A DNA stretch of 13,615 nucleotides from CAZAKZ01 sp964485695 (GCA_964485695.1 CAZAKZ010000138.1:1-13615); one strand, 5' to 3'. Numbered from the stretch's first letter, positions 1 to 11,398 are shown. The notes: generated from the letters alone by a model not told the origin. Numbers and translations: made by a program.

Positions 1-315
1 CGCGTCTACTTCTGCTGCCCCCACTGCATAAAGAAGTTCAAGAGCGACCCCGATTCCTACTTGACCAAGATGGAGGATCAGGGCATCGAGCTGGAGGACG
101 CGCCCGAGACCCACCCCCAGACCCACTCCCAGACCCACTGCCCGGTCATGGGCAACGAAATCCAGAAGGAGGTCTTCACCGACCACGAGGGCAAGCGAAT
201 CTACTTCTGCTGCCCCCCGTGCATCGAGAAATTCAAGGCCGATCCTGAGAAGTACCTGAAGAAGATGAAGGAGGATGGCGTCCGGCTGGAAGACACACCC
301 GGATCGGACAGGTGA
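1..315 (+). CDS. C-terminal part of a protein with tandem YHS metal-binding repeats (5' end outside window)
   Basis: The reading frame is open from the first base, so the gene starts upstream and only its last 104 codons are seen. Two near-identical units lie 65 residues apart: the tail of one (V-Y-F-C-C-P-H-C at the window edge) and a complete one starting H-C-P-V-M-G and continuing I-Y-F-C-C-P-P-C, each followed by a lysine-rich helix ending K-Y-L/S-Y-L and L-E-D. This is the YHS-type heavy-metal-binding pattern, with cysteine pairs as likely ligands. The linker between units has three T-H steps spaced by four residues and may also bind metal. The stop codon lies 2 bases before the CusA-type pump start, so the genes are probably co-transcribed and translationally coupled. 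A CusB-like periplasmic adaptor normally precedes CusA, so this could be the metal-binding tail of such an adaptor; a separate small metal-binding protein is equally possible. Confidence 0.85.
   Translation, partial: RVYFCCPHCIKKFKSDPDSYLTKMEDQGIELEDAPETHPQTHSQTHCPVMGNEIQKEVFTDHEGKRIYFCCPPCIEKFKADPEKYLKKMKEDGVRLEDTPGSDR
107..142 (+). repeat. Three tandem 12-base units inside the YHS gene
   Basis: The units AGACCCACCCCC, AGACCCACTCCC and AGACCCACTGCC follow one another without a gap. They encode T-H-P-Q, T-H-S-Q and T-H-C-P, giving histidines spaced by four residues between two YHS units. The pattern is directly visible. A metal-ligand role is inference. Confidence 0.8.
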
Positions 316-316
316 T
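310..316 (+). promoter_or_regulatory. Ribosome binding site deciding the CusA-type pump start
   Basis: AGGTGAT matches the 3' part of the extended anti-Shine-Dalgarno complement (AAGGAGGTGATC). The AGG is 5 bases before the ATG at 318. It overlaps the stop codon of the upstream gene (313-315). This favours ATG 318 over the in-frame GTG at 312. Confidence 0.55.
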
Positions 317-317
317 A

Positions 318-4217
<3,900 letters not shown>

Positions 4218-4300
4218 CCTGCCTGTCCAGCGAATTAGAATCGTGGCCGCCGGATAAGACACAGGGACATCCACCCTCACAGAAACGAATGGAGCCAACC

Positions 4301-6736
4301 ATGCAGAATCGAGCGACCAAGTGGGCGCTGTACGTGTTGTTGAGCGCCGTGACGGTTATCGTGGCAGGCGCCAATGCATACGCCCAGCCGGCCGGGCCGG
4401 AACAATCGCCGGTGCAGCGGATCCTGGACGGGGCCACGAAAGAGCTTGGCTGGAAGTGCATGGTGCTCTACTCCGAGAAACACAGCCTGGCCGTACTGGG
4501 CGCACCCGGGCTGACCGGCCAGCAGGGCGTGGCTGCATTCCCCGACGCCACGATCGCAAAGGGGCGAAACCTCTGGCTGGTCGACTACGGGAAGGCGTCG
4601 GATGCCGCAAAAGCCCTGACCACCTGGCGCGATTTCAGGAAGAAACAGGGCGGATGTCGCCTGGCCGACGCGGACAGCGGAACCGTGACCGGCGCGGATC
4701 AGGTGCTCATGGTCTTCGGCGACCGCCACAGCGGCGTGACCGTCTATGCCGTGGCCGGCCGCTACTTCGTCATGGCCGGGCAGATGCCGGATCGGACGCG
4801 GCCGTATGACGCGGCGGAGCAGGATCGCCTGGCCGGGCTGGCCCGGAAATATGCCAGGACCGCGATCAGCCACACTCTGAAGCTCGGGGGCGACTCGATC
4901 GCGCCCCCGCCGAAGCGCCCCACTCCCGAGGCGCCGCCTCCGGCCGATCCTCCCAAACCGGCCGCCGGCCAGTGGGATCCTCCCCGGGTGACCCACAATA
5001 CCTACAACTTGAAACTGGAGCAGGCGCGCCAGCGCTCCATCGGCACGGTCCTCGCCTCCGAGACGGTCGGACCGCAGGGCGGCTCGGTGGCGGCACCGCA
5101 GGGCATACACATACAGGTGCCCGCGGGCGCCCTCGAGAAGCCTACCCGGCTGACCATCCACTCCATGGCCGACACCTGGGCGCCCATGCGCGGCAACGAG
5201 GTGAAGGTCGTGGGCAAGGCGTATGCCTTCGGGCCCGAGGGCCTCTCCTTTAAAAAGCTGGTGACCGTACGGATTCCGGCCCCGGCCGCGGACGGACAGC
5301 GCCTCCACGTGGTCTACTGCAGCGAAGACGGCCGCGCGTGCATTCCGGTCACGTGCCGCGATGGAGCCCTGACGTTCCAGGTGGCGCACTTCTCGTCCGC
5401 CGGAACGGTCACCATCTCCGACGAAAAGAGCCTTGCGCCGCGAAAGCAGCGCATGCGCCTCGGTATCGAGATGATCCGGCGCACCCTGGACCAGACCCTC
5501 ATGGGCCGGCTCGTCAAGCTCGGGGATCGCGAAAAACTCCAGGCCGCCGTCAACGGTCTCGATCACATCGTGGTGGATCCCATGATGGATGGGCTCAGCA
5601 TGAAAACCTCACCGCCATCGGGCTGGAACCTCGGGAAGCGGGTGGCCAATGCCTACGGCGGAACCCTGGGGCTGAAGAATGATCCAGTGACCGTCGAAGC
5701 CACCGCAAAGCACCACGACTACTGGTTCGCCATCTGGCACGAGATGCTCCACGTTATCGAGGGCACCATGGGCGATACGGACATCACCTCGACGGCAGGG
5801 CGCGAGTGGTGGGCCAGGTACAAGGCCCATATGAAGCCGAGCCAGATAGTACCCTGGCAGAAAATCAAGGACTCATACAACGAGCGCCACGCGCAGTACA
5901 TCGATCAGCTCTACTACAACGTCTTTCGCCCCATGGCCCTCATCGAGAAACGCATCAAGGCCGGCACCTATCACAAGAATGCCCGCCTGTCCGTCCACAA
6001 GTACAAAGGCACGGGTCTCGAGGCGCTCTGGAACCGGGCCGTCCAGCAGCATCTCAACGTCATGATCCACGGCCAGTATCCGGGCAACGACGACATCCCG
6101 CGATTCCGGCCCACGGCCGACATGAATAAATGGTTCGGCATCAAGATTCCAACCCCGGTCGCCCTGATGACCGCGTACATCAAGGAATACGGATTCAAGG
6201 TGCCCGGCCTCCAGCAGCTCCGCATCAAGGAACTGCCGGTCCCGGAATTCGACCGGGACATCGACTATCCGGTGGACCTGTCCGTGCTTTCGGACGGGCT
6301 CCGGGCCACGGCCCTGGTCCACAAGCGCAAGGCCTACTACGCCCGCAAGGACGATCCCGGCGGCTTCACCGACGTCCAGTTCACCATGCACCTGACCCTC
6401 GAACCCGAGGCCAACGGAGGCCGCGGCGGGGTCCGCCTGAAAATCTTGGGCGGCAAGATGGAAAAGAAATACAGGTCACAAGCCCACAATCCTCTGGAGC
6501 GCGACAATCACTTTGCGTGCACCTTCCAGGGAGAGATGACAGGGCCGTTCCTGGTGGTCCAGAAGCCCGGGACCGAGAGCCTCTTCCTCGGCCTGGGCGG
6601 TGTGAAGGGCCAGGTGGAACTCAAGTGGTCGCGCTTCATCCGCCACGGCCGCGACGAGCTGGCCCGGGGCGAGATTAAAAACGGGCCCCGCAAGCACGAC
6701 TTTGACCTGCGGAGCAATCCATGGGGGAAGCCGTAG
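4301..6736 (+). CDS. Large secreted protein with ZU5-like domain and HExxH metalloprotease-like motif
   Basis: The protein has 811 aa, and I do not recognise it as a named family. ATG 4301 is chosen because GGAG lies 6 bases upstream and a signal peptide follows at once (cleavage likely after A-Y-A, residue 28). The same frame is open further upstream, but that part overlaps the pump gene and is ignored. Order of parts: an unknown globular region (about 29-200), a proline-rich linker (about 201-225), and a ZU5-like beta domain (about 247-372: V-G-P-Q-G-G, V-P-A-G-A-L, F-G-P-E-G-L). Next comes a helical region with H480-E-M-L-H484 followed by V-I-E-G, then N-E528-R-H530-A-Q-Y. Last is a beta-rich C-terminal domain (about 660-811). 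HExxH is the zinc-binding and catalytic motif of zincin peptidases; E528, 44 residues after H484, could be the third ligand. Peptidase activity is inference. It lies 83 bases after the pump stop, so co-transcription is possible but unproven. Confidence 0.88.
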   Translation: MQNRATKWALYVLLSAVTVIVAGANAYAQPAGPEQSPVQRILDGATKELGWKCMVLYSEKHSLAVLGAPGLTGQQGVAAFPDATIAKGRNLWLVDYGKASDAAKALTTWRDFRKKQGGCRLADADSGTVTGADQVLMVFGDRHSGVTVYAVAGRYFVMAGQMPDRTRPYDAAEQDRLAGLARKYARTAISHTLKLGGDSIAPPPKRPTPEAPPPADPPKPAAGQWDPPRVTHNTYNLKLEQARQRSIGTVLASETVGPQGGSVAAPQGIHIQVPAGALEKPTRLTIHSMADTWAPMRGNEVKVVGKAYAFGPEGLSFKKLVTVRIPAPAADGQRLHVVYCSEDGRACIPVTCRDGALTFQVAHFSSAGTVTISDEKSLAPRKQRMRLGIEMIRRTLDQTLMGRLVKLGDREKLQAAVNGLDHIVVDPMMDGLSMKTSPPSGWNLGKRVANAYGGTLGLKNDPVTVEATAKHHDYWFAIWHEMLHVIEGTMGDTDITSTAGREWWARYKAHMKPSQIVPWQKIKDSYNERHAQYIDQLYYNVFRPMALIEKRIKAGTYHKNARLSVHKYKGTGLEALWNRAVQQHLNVMIHGQYPGNDDIPRFRPTADMNKWFGIKIPTPVALMTAYIKEYGFKVPGLQQLRIKELPVPEFDRDIDYPVDLSVLSDGLRATALVHKRKAYYARKDDPGGFTDVQFTMHLTLEPEANGGRGGVRLKILGGKMEKKYRSQAHNPLERDNHFACTFQGEMTGPFLVVQKPGTESLFLGLGGVKGQVELKWSRFIRHGRDELARGEIKNGPRKHDFDLRSNPWGKP

Positions 6737-7004
6737 GTTGGCGGGATGCGAAGTTGGCAGCCCGACTGAATGAGGCTGAGTGTCCCCTGGAACGGACATC
6801 CACCCTGTTTCAACAGAGAAAAACGGCTCGCCGTCGCCATCTCCCCTTGCGATCGTTAGCCAGATCGTCTACGCTGGCCGCATCGTGTTTGCATGTGTAT
6901 GACCTCGGGTAGGCCGTGCGATACGAGGTTCCGAATCCTTCCATAGGGGACACGTTTCACGCACCCAGCGCCTCACCCGTAGACGAGGATTGGAGGATCA
7001 TCCC

Positions 7005-8000
7005 ATGAAGAACTTTTATGTGCCCGCCCTGCTTCTCGTGCTCATCGGTGCCCTCGGCGCCCAGCCCTACGTTGCCTTCCCCATCGACACCCTGCACGGG
7101 TATCGCGGCCAGATCATTCCGCTCGGCGCGTCCACCAGCACGAATTTCGACGAAGCCCGCACCCAGCACCTGATCCCGGCGCAGTACCTGCCGTCGGCCG
7201 GCGCGGACATCATCGGATTCGACGTATCTCCGCACGTGACCGGGACCGTGCCCTACAAGGCCCTGACCGTCTCCATGGGCCACACGCTGGCGACGGTCCT
7301 GTCCACCACCTTCGCCACGAACCTGCCGAAACCGACCTTGGTGCTCACGATCAAGGCGCTGAAGATGAACTACCCCTCCAAGACGGCCTGGTACACGATC
7401 AACTTCAACACGCCGTTCAAGTACGACGGCAACAGCAACTTGATCATCGAGGTGCAGAAGGAGATCGACCGCACCGCCGCCCCGTCCACGGTGTCCCACC
7501 AGACCACGAACTACCCGGCGCGCACCGACATTCCGCGGCCGCTGTTCGCGTACGGCGCCGGCGGGAGTGGACGGGTGAACGCGACCACCGGCTCCCTGTT
7601 CTCGGACTCGTCGCGGATCATGTGGCGGTTCAGGGTTCGAAACAGCGCCACCGTCTCCATCGCCAGCACCCGGTCGAGCACCTCGAAGGACTTCTTCCAC
7701 CTGGGCGCGAAGGTGACGCTGACCGTGCAGGCAAACACCAACGACGTCTACGTGAACACCATCGACTTCGCGCTGCGCCCCACACCCGGCGTGATCCCCG
7801 GGCTGCAAGGCGCGTACTGGCTGCCCAGCCTGTTCAACGTCATCTGGATCGGTATCGTGCCCGCGAGCGGCCGCGGCGACATGCCCCTGATCATCCCGAA
7901 CGTATCGGCGCTGGTCGGAAAGCACGTCTACTTCCAGTCCGCCGCGCTGGGCGCCCAGCTCCAGCTCACCAACGTCGCCGACTGCATCATTGCCCCGTAG
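7005..8000 (+). CDS. Secreted protein of unknown function with shared planctomycete-style C-terminal module
   Basis: The protein has 331 aa. ATG 7005 is chosen because GGAGG at 6992-6996 sits 8 bases upstream and a clean signal peptide follows (hydrophobic core 8-18, cleavage likely after L-G-A, residue 19, before Q-P-Y). The in-frame TTG at 6990 is less likely. Residues about 20-213 are beta-rich and have no motif I recognise. They are rich in T, S and N, and contain only one cysteine, near the C-terminus. Residues about 215-331 match the ending of the two minus-strand propeller proteins: a G-V-I-P segment, L-P-S-L-F, then L-I-I-P-N-V-S-A-L-V-G and a final N-V-A-D. It appears monocistronic, with no close neighbour in the same direction. 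Export through Sec is well supported; the function is unknown. Confidence 0.9.
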   Translation: MKNFYVPALLLVLIGALGAQPYVAFPIDTLHGYRGQIIPLGASTSTNFDEARTQHLIPAQYLPSAGADIIGFDVSPHVTGTVPYKALTVSMGHTLATVLSTTFATNLPKPTLVLTIKALKMNYPSKTAWYTINFNTPFKYDGNSNLIIEVQKEIDRTAAPSTVSHQTTNYPARTDIPRPLFAYGAGGSGRVNATTGSLFSDSSRIMWRFRVRNSATVSIASTRSSTSKDFFHLGAKVTLTVQANTNDVYVNTIDFALRPTPGVIPGLQGAYWLPSLFNVIWIGIVPASGRGDMPLIIPNVSALVGKHVYFQSAALGAQLQLTNVADCIIAP

Positions 8001-8015
8001 CGATCCGACAGGGAC

Positions 8016-8033
8016 AAGGGAACGGCCCTTTCT
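8016..8033 (+). terminator. Weak terminator-like hairpin after the 7005-8000 gene
   Basis: AAGGG (8016-8020) and CCCTT (8026-8030) can pair over a 5-base loop, followed by TCT. It starts 15 bases after the stop codon. The stem is short and the T-run is poor, so this is only a candidate. The rest of 8001-8141 contains further small self-complementary pieces, such as GCGATC at 8000-8005 with GATCGC at 8064-8069, but no gene. Confidence 0.3.
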
Positions 8034-8141
8034 GACGGGGCCCGGTATGAGGAGTTCCTCCCCGATCGCTGCGCGAGGCCGGGATCAGGGGTGCACCTGC
8101 CGGGATCCGCTCCTGGTTCTGTCAGGCCCGAGCAAAAGCGA

Positions 8142-8170
8142 TTGGCGCCGATGCGAATCCAGGATATAAG
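8142..8170 (+). promoter_or_regulatory. Sigma70-like promoter for the VOC gene
   Basis: TTGGCG (8142-8147, 4/6 to TTGACA) and TATAAG (8165-8170, 5/6 to TATAAT) are separated by 17 bases. Transcription would begin near 8177, giving a leader of about 30 bases before the ATG at 8207. The match was found by eye. Confidence 0.5.
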
Positions 8171-8206
8171 GTTTCGCAGGTCCTGTGACTCGCTGAAGGA
8201 GCATGA

Positions 8207-8596
8207 ATGAGCGACGGAGAACGCATGCCTGTCGGAACCGTCGGCTGGCGGGACCTGACGGTCGAGAACGCCGAGGGAGTGCGGGATTTCTACCGGGATG
8301 TCGTGGGCTGGGAGTCCGAGCCGGTAGAGATGGGTGACTACAGCGATTTCAACATGGTCGCCCCGGCCACCGGCGAGGCCGTGGCGGGTATCTGTCACGC
8401 CCGAGGGAGCAACGCCGATCTGCCGCCGCAGTGGCTCCTCTACATCGTGGTCGAGGACGTGGACCGGAGCGCCGCGAAGTGCGAGGCGCTGGGCGGCGAG
8501 GTGGTGGCCCCCGTCCGGCCGCTGGCCGGGGGGCGGTTCTGCGTCATCCGGGATCCGGCGGGCGCGGCCTGCGCCCTGTTCGAACCTCCGAAATGA
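8207..8596 (+). CDS. VOC-superfamily (glyoxalase/bleomycin-resistance fold) protein
   Basis: The protein has 129 aa, the usual size for a single-domain VOC protein with two beta-alpha-beta-beta-beta modules. The first module begins V-G-W-R-D-L-T-V and contains the typical F-Y-R-D-V-V-G-W helix end. The second contains L-L-Y-I-V-V-E-D-V-D, a helix ending A-L-G-G-E-V-V, then F-C-V-I-R-D-P-A-G-A and C-A-L-F-E-P at the end. The last glutamate is at the usual metal-ligand position. The first ligand position seems to hold aspartate (W-R-D) where many relatives have histidine, so metal use is uncertain. ATG 8207 follows AAGGAG (8196-8201) by 5 bases. No signal peptide, so it is probably cytoplasmic. 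The substrate cannot be named from sequence; it resembles the general COG3324-like group rather than true glyoxalase I. The next gene overlaps its stop codon. Confidence 0.9.
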   Translation: MSDGERMPVGTVGWRDLTVENAEGVRDFYRDVVGWESEPVEMGDYSDFNMVAPATGEAVAGICHARGSNADLPPQWLLYIVVEDVDRSAAKCEALGGEVVAPVRPLAGGRFCVIRDPAGAACALFEPPK

Positions 8597-8883
8597 GTAC
8601 TCCGTCGTCACCCCGGGAGAACGGTGGAGCCATGGATCGCCAGGACCACCGCGAGCAAAAGAAGCCGCGGGGAACCCGGATCAAGGTCAAGGCCCTGGCC
8701 GCCTTCGTCCTTGCCGTGGTGGCGGCGGGCATCGCCATCGCATTCAAGCAGTATCACCTGGGCATGACCCTCGGTTGCTTTCTTTCGGCCCTGGCCGTGT
8801 TGTTATACCTGACGGAGAAGAGCGTCGAGTTCGTGTCCCGGCTGGACGAGGAAGACACCCGGAATTCACATCCGGAGGAATAG
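8593..8883 (+). CDS. Small two-helix membrane protein, unknown function
   Basis: The protein has 96 aa if started at ATG 8593, which overlaps the TGA of the VOC gene (ATGA) and suggests translational coupling. The alternative start is ATG 8632 (83 aa), where a GGAG lies only 2 bases away, too close to be convincing. A basic N-terminal stretch (residues about 16-33, many K/R) precedes two hydrophobic helices (about 34-51 and 57-74) joined by a short K-Q-Y-H turn. The C-terminus is acidic (D-E-E-D and E-E). The positive-inside rule puts the N-terminus in the cytoplasm, and the two-helix hairpin puts the C-terminus there too. I recognise no family. It ends 17 bases before the convergent stop of the minus-strand propeller gene, with no clear terminator between. 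Confidence 0.75.
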   Translation: MSTPSSPRENGGAMDRQDHREQKKPRGTRIKVKALAAFVLAVVAAGIAIAFKQYHLGMTLGCFLSALAVLLYLTEKSVEFVSRLDEEDTRNSHPEE

Positions 8884-8900
8884 GGATACGTCCACGCCGG

Positions 8901-10130
8901 CTATTTCACGATTTGTATCCTCTCCACGTTCGACACCAGGTGGATGCCCGTGGGTGTATTCCTGTTCAGCGTGAGTCCGGCGGTGTACAGGGTGAGGCCC
9001 ACGAGGGCAGGATTGTTCGGCACATCGATGGTGAGGTGCGTCTGGCCTGCGATGTTCAGAACGCCACGATAGTTCTGGAAGATCGTCGGGAGCAGATTGC
9101 TGGCCGTGGCGAAGAAGAGTCCGTCCGGGTCCAGGGGGAAACGCAGGCCTCCCGGAAGCGGGATTCCGGTATTGGCGCTCAGGGCGGAGGCAAAGGCGTA
9201 CTGATCCCTGGCGGCGCCGCTCGAGGTGACTGCGAGCACGCCCCTTTTTCCGGGGGACGGATTGGCGGTCAGCCTGGCCACGTGCACCTCCGGCACTACC
9301 GCGCAGCCGTTCAAGTCCCCGAACGAGCCTCCGGACACCAGGGTGGTCAACGCAACCGGCTTCGGGAATACCAGGAAAACCGCGTTTCGCACCGTGCCCG
9401 GTGATCCGTCGTCGGAGAGGACGTACGCACCGATCCGGTGGTAGTCGACGCCCTCGATGTCTCCGAGCGGGGCGCCCTTGAAGATCGTGAAGACGGCTCC
9501 CTGCGGATCGATTTCGTAGAGTCCGTTCGAGTTCTGATCGCCCACGGCAAAGGCCCCGCTGGGGCCGAAATGGCCGCCCTGGAGGAAGGTGAAGGGAGAT
9601 CCCGTGGCGATGTTCCTGACCTTGCCGGTGCCGGGATCGATCTGGTGGATCGTGGTTAACCCGGCCACGTAGATCATGCTGTCCCGGCGGTCGATGCCCA
9701 GGCCCCAGGACCGTGTCGATCCCGTTAAGGTGTAAGTGGTCACGACCACGCCCTTGTGGGTCATCTCCCACACCGAGGAACTGCCCATGCTGGTGACGAG
9801 GACGTTCCCGTTCTGGTTGACTTCAGCGTCTCCCTGGAGGCTGGTCAGGGGCGCACCCTGGAGGATGGTGGAGATGCTGCCCGTGGGTGTGACCTTCCAG
9901 AGGATCGCGCTGCCGCCGCAGATGAGGTCGCCGTTGTAGTCGACGTCGATGCCGTACACGGACCCCGGCAGCTTGACGAAGGTGGTGGCCGTGCCCTTCA
10001 GGTCCACTGTCCAGAGTTGCCCATTGCTGTCCCCCACGACGATGATTCCGGGGGAGAGCTGCGCCGTGGCGGTCAAGCTCAGAAAGACCGTGAACAGAAT
10101 CGCTGAAATGAATAATCCACGAACGTTCAT
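8901..10130 (-). CDS. Secreted beta-propeller protein with shared C-terminal module
   Basis: The protein has 409 aa. ATG 10130 is chosen because a signal peptide starts there (M-N-V-R, hydrophobic core 6-19, cleavage near A-T-A/Q, residue 23) and GAGGA lies just upstream (4-base spacing, slightly short). An in-frame ATG at 10172 would put extra residues before the signal and is unlikely. Residues about 27-280 are repeated beta blades of about 40 residues in an NHL/SMP-30-like style (G-S-V-Y-G-I-D-V-D-Y-N-G-D, W-G-L-G-I-D, I-E-G-V-D-Y), probably a six-bladed propeller. Such folds usually bind ligands or partners; no catalytic residues can be picked out. Residues about 281-409 form the module shared with the other two secreted proteins: L-P-T-I-F-Q-N-Y-R-G-V-L, then I-D-V-P-N-N-P-A-L-V-G, then S-N near the end. 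It has its own promoter candidate and is probably a paralogue of the 10268-11398 gene. Confidence 0.9.
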   Translation of the reverse strand: MNVRGLFISAILFTVFLSLTATAQLSPGIIVVGDSNGQLWTVDLKGTATTFVKLPGSVYGIDVDYNGDLICGGSAILWKVTPTGSISTILQGAPLTSLQGDAEVNQNGNVLVTSMGSSSVWEMTHKGVVVTTYTLTGSTRSWGLGIDRRDSMIYVAGLTTIHQIDPGTGKVRNIATGSPFTFLQGGHFGPSGAFAVGDQNSNGLYEIDPQGAVFTIFKGAPLGDIEGVDYHRIGAYVLSDDGSPGTVRNAVFLVFPKPVALTTLVSGGSFGDLNGCAVVPEVHVARLTANPSPGKRGVLAVTSSGAARDQYAFASALSANTGIPLPGGLRFPLDPDGLFFATASNLLPTIFQNYRGVLNIAGQTHLTIDVPNNPALVGLTLYTAGLTLNRNTPTGIHLVSNVERIQIVK

Positions 10131-10208
10131 GATGTCCTCACTTCCTGGAGAGATCCTGAAGTTGCAGGGCACTTAAATAACTCGGCGCCTGCTTCTCAAT
10201 CTCCGTAT

Positions 10209-10237
10209 ATCATACGCTGGCGAAGAGGATTCCACAA
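10209..10237 (-). promoter_or_regulatory. Sigma70-like promoter for the 8901-10130 propeller gene
   Basis: On the minus strand, TTGTGG (10237-10232, 3/6) and TATGAT (10214-10209, 5/6) are 17 bases apart. The start of transcription would be near 10202, about 70 bases before the ATG. This suggests the gene is not simply read through from the 10268-11398 gene. Confidence 0.45.
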
Positions 10238-10244
10238 GGATGCC

Positions 10245-10262
10245 GCCGGGGCGTATCCCGGC
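10245..10262 (-). terminator. Hairpin just after the 10268-11398 gene, possible terminator
   Basis: GCCGGG and CCCGGC form a perfect 6-bp stem with a 6-base loop, starting 6 bases past the stop codon on the minus strand and ending before the next promoter candidate. No T-run follows, so it is not a standard intrinsic terminator. It may simply protect the 3' end. Confidence 0.3.
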
Positions 10263-10267
10263 CACCG

Positions 10268-11398
10268 CTATTTCGTGATGGTGAAGGATTCCGTGTTGGA
10301 GATGGACTTGATCCCGAACGGCGCGGACGGGCTCAACGTCACGAAGGCGGAGTGGATCCTCTGGCCGACCAGAATCGCGAGGTTCGGGATGTGGATCGAT
10401 GCCTGGGCCCGACCCTGGGCGTCCAGGACACCCCGGTAGCCGGCGAAGATAGAAGGCCAGAACCCACCGACCGACACCACGAGAAGGTCGTCCGGACTCA
10501 GGCCGAGGTTTCTCCCACCGATTGGAATCGGGCCGGTGCCGAAGGAGGAACCTGCCTGGTAAGTGAGGCCGGCGTCGTGGACGGCCGTGAGAGAGAACTG
10601 GACCGTGCCCCCGGGGCGCGGATTTCCGGAAGCGACGATGCGGACGCCCGAATACGAGGCCAGGCCTGTGAGTGCTCCGCTCACGCTGATCCCCGTCAGT
10701 GTTCCGACGAGGGTGGGCACTCCGGTGGCTGGATTGATACGAACGAGCTGATACGAAGACCCGGTATTGTTTATGGCCCAGAAGGTAGCGCTCGGGCCGA
10801 TGTCGAAACAGCCGATGCCGGAGTACGCCGCGAGGCCCTGAGCCCTGACCACAACGGTGGCTCCCGAGGCCTTGTTGATCTTGATCAGCTCCTCGTGCCC
10901 CCCTCCGCCGTCGATGCCCCAGAGCTGGCCGGCGGCGTCGAAGCCCAGGCCGACGACCGCGCTGGCGCCGGTGTCTCCCACGGGCGTCGCCTTGCCGGTG
11001 GACTTCGAGTAGGTGACCAGGTAGCCGCTGTACCCGACCCCCTGCTGGGTGATACCGTAGAGCATGTCTTGCACGGGATCGTTGCTCATGCCGGTGGAGA
11101 AGGCGACCGCCATGCCCACCACGCCGACGGACTTGCCGGCGCCGGTCTTGGTATCGATGACGAGAAGGGCGTCGTTGCTGGTGGCGATGCCATAGAGCGT
11201 CCCGTCGTTGCCGAACGCCAGCCCTCCGACGCCGGAGAATCCGATCGAGCCGATGAGGGTGGCCATGCGCGTCGACGTGTCGATACGGACGAGGGCGGAC
11301 CCCCCGGCGACGCCGTAGAGCGTGTCGCCCTGGGCGGGGATGGAAAAGACAGGCCAGACAGCCAGGACGACCAGGGTGAGCAACGAGATGCGAAGCAT
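10268..11398 (-). CDS. Secreted beta-propeller protein with shared C-terminal module
   Basis: The protein has 376 aa. ATG 11398 is supported by AAGGA 8 bases upstream and by a signal peptide (hydrophobic core 5-18, cleavage near I-P-A/Q-G-D, residues 22-24). Residues about 25-248 carry repeated blades of the form T-L-Y-G, L-V-R-I-D, G-L-A-F-G-N-D-G-T-L-Y-G-I and L-L-V-I-D-T-K-T-G. This is a propeller with recurring D-x-x-T/S-G turns, like the read-out propellers common in planctomycete exported proteins. Residues about 250-376 form the shared module: P-I-P-I-G-G-R, L-S-P-D-D-L, W-P-S-I-F-A-G-Y-R-G-V-L, I-H-I-P-N-L, L-V-G and S-N near the end. Its module is closer to that of the 8901-10130 protein than to the 7005-8000 one. 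It has its own strong promoter candidate and a leader hairpin. The ligand and role are unknown. Confidence 0.92.
   Translation of the reverse strand: MLRISLLTLVVLAVWPVFSIPAQGDTLYGVAGGSALVRIDTSTRMATLIGSIGFSGVGGLAFGNDGTLYGIATSNDALLVIDTKTGAGKSVGVVGMAVAFSTGMSNDPVQDMLYGITQQGVGYSGYLVTYSKSTGKATPVGDTGASAVVGLGFDAAGQLWGIDGGGGHEELIKINKASGATVVVRAQGLAAYSGIGCFDIGPSATFWAINNTGSSYQLVRINPATGVPTLVGTLTGISVSGALTGLASYSGVRIVASGNPRPGGTVQFSLTAVHDAGLTYQAGSSFGTGPIPIGGRNLGLSPDDLLVVSVGGFWPSIFAGYRGVLDAQGRAQASIHIPNLAILVGQRIHSAFVTLSPSAPFGIKSISNTESFTITK

Noticed and set aside
4265..6806. 13-base direct repeat GGACATCCACCCT at 4265-4277 and 6794-6806 flanking the ZU5/HExxH gene
   Set aside because: A repeat of this length is expected about once by chance in a window this size, and no transposase, inverted ends or composition shift supports mobility.
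6847..6875. TTGCGA - 17 bases - TACGCT as a promoter for the 7005-8000 gene
   Set aside because: The -10 box matches only 3/6 and would leave a leader of over 120 bases, so the support is too weak.
6721..6912. Small plus-strand frame of 63 codons after the ZU5/HExxH gene
   Set aside because: It overlaps the end of the preceding gene, has no ribosome site and no recognisable domain; the 6737-7004 stretch shows no convincing gene, terminator or promoter.
8334..9404. Long plus-strand frame crossing the VOC gene, the small membrane gene and the propeller gene
   Set aside because: It runs out of frame through two supported genes and antisense to a third; its translation is arginine-, proline- and glycine-rich without motifs.
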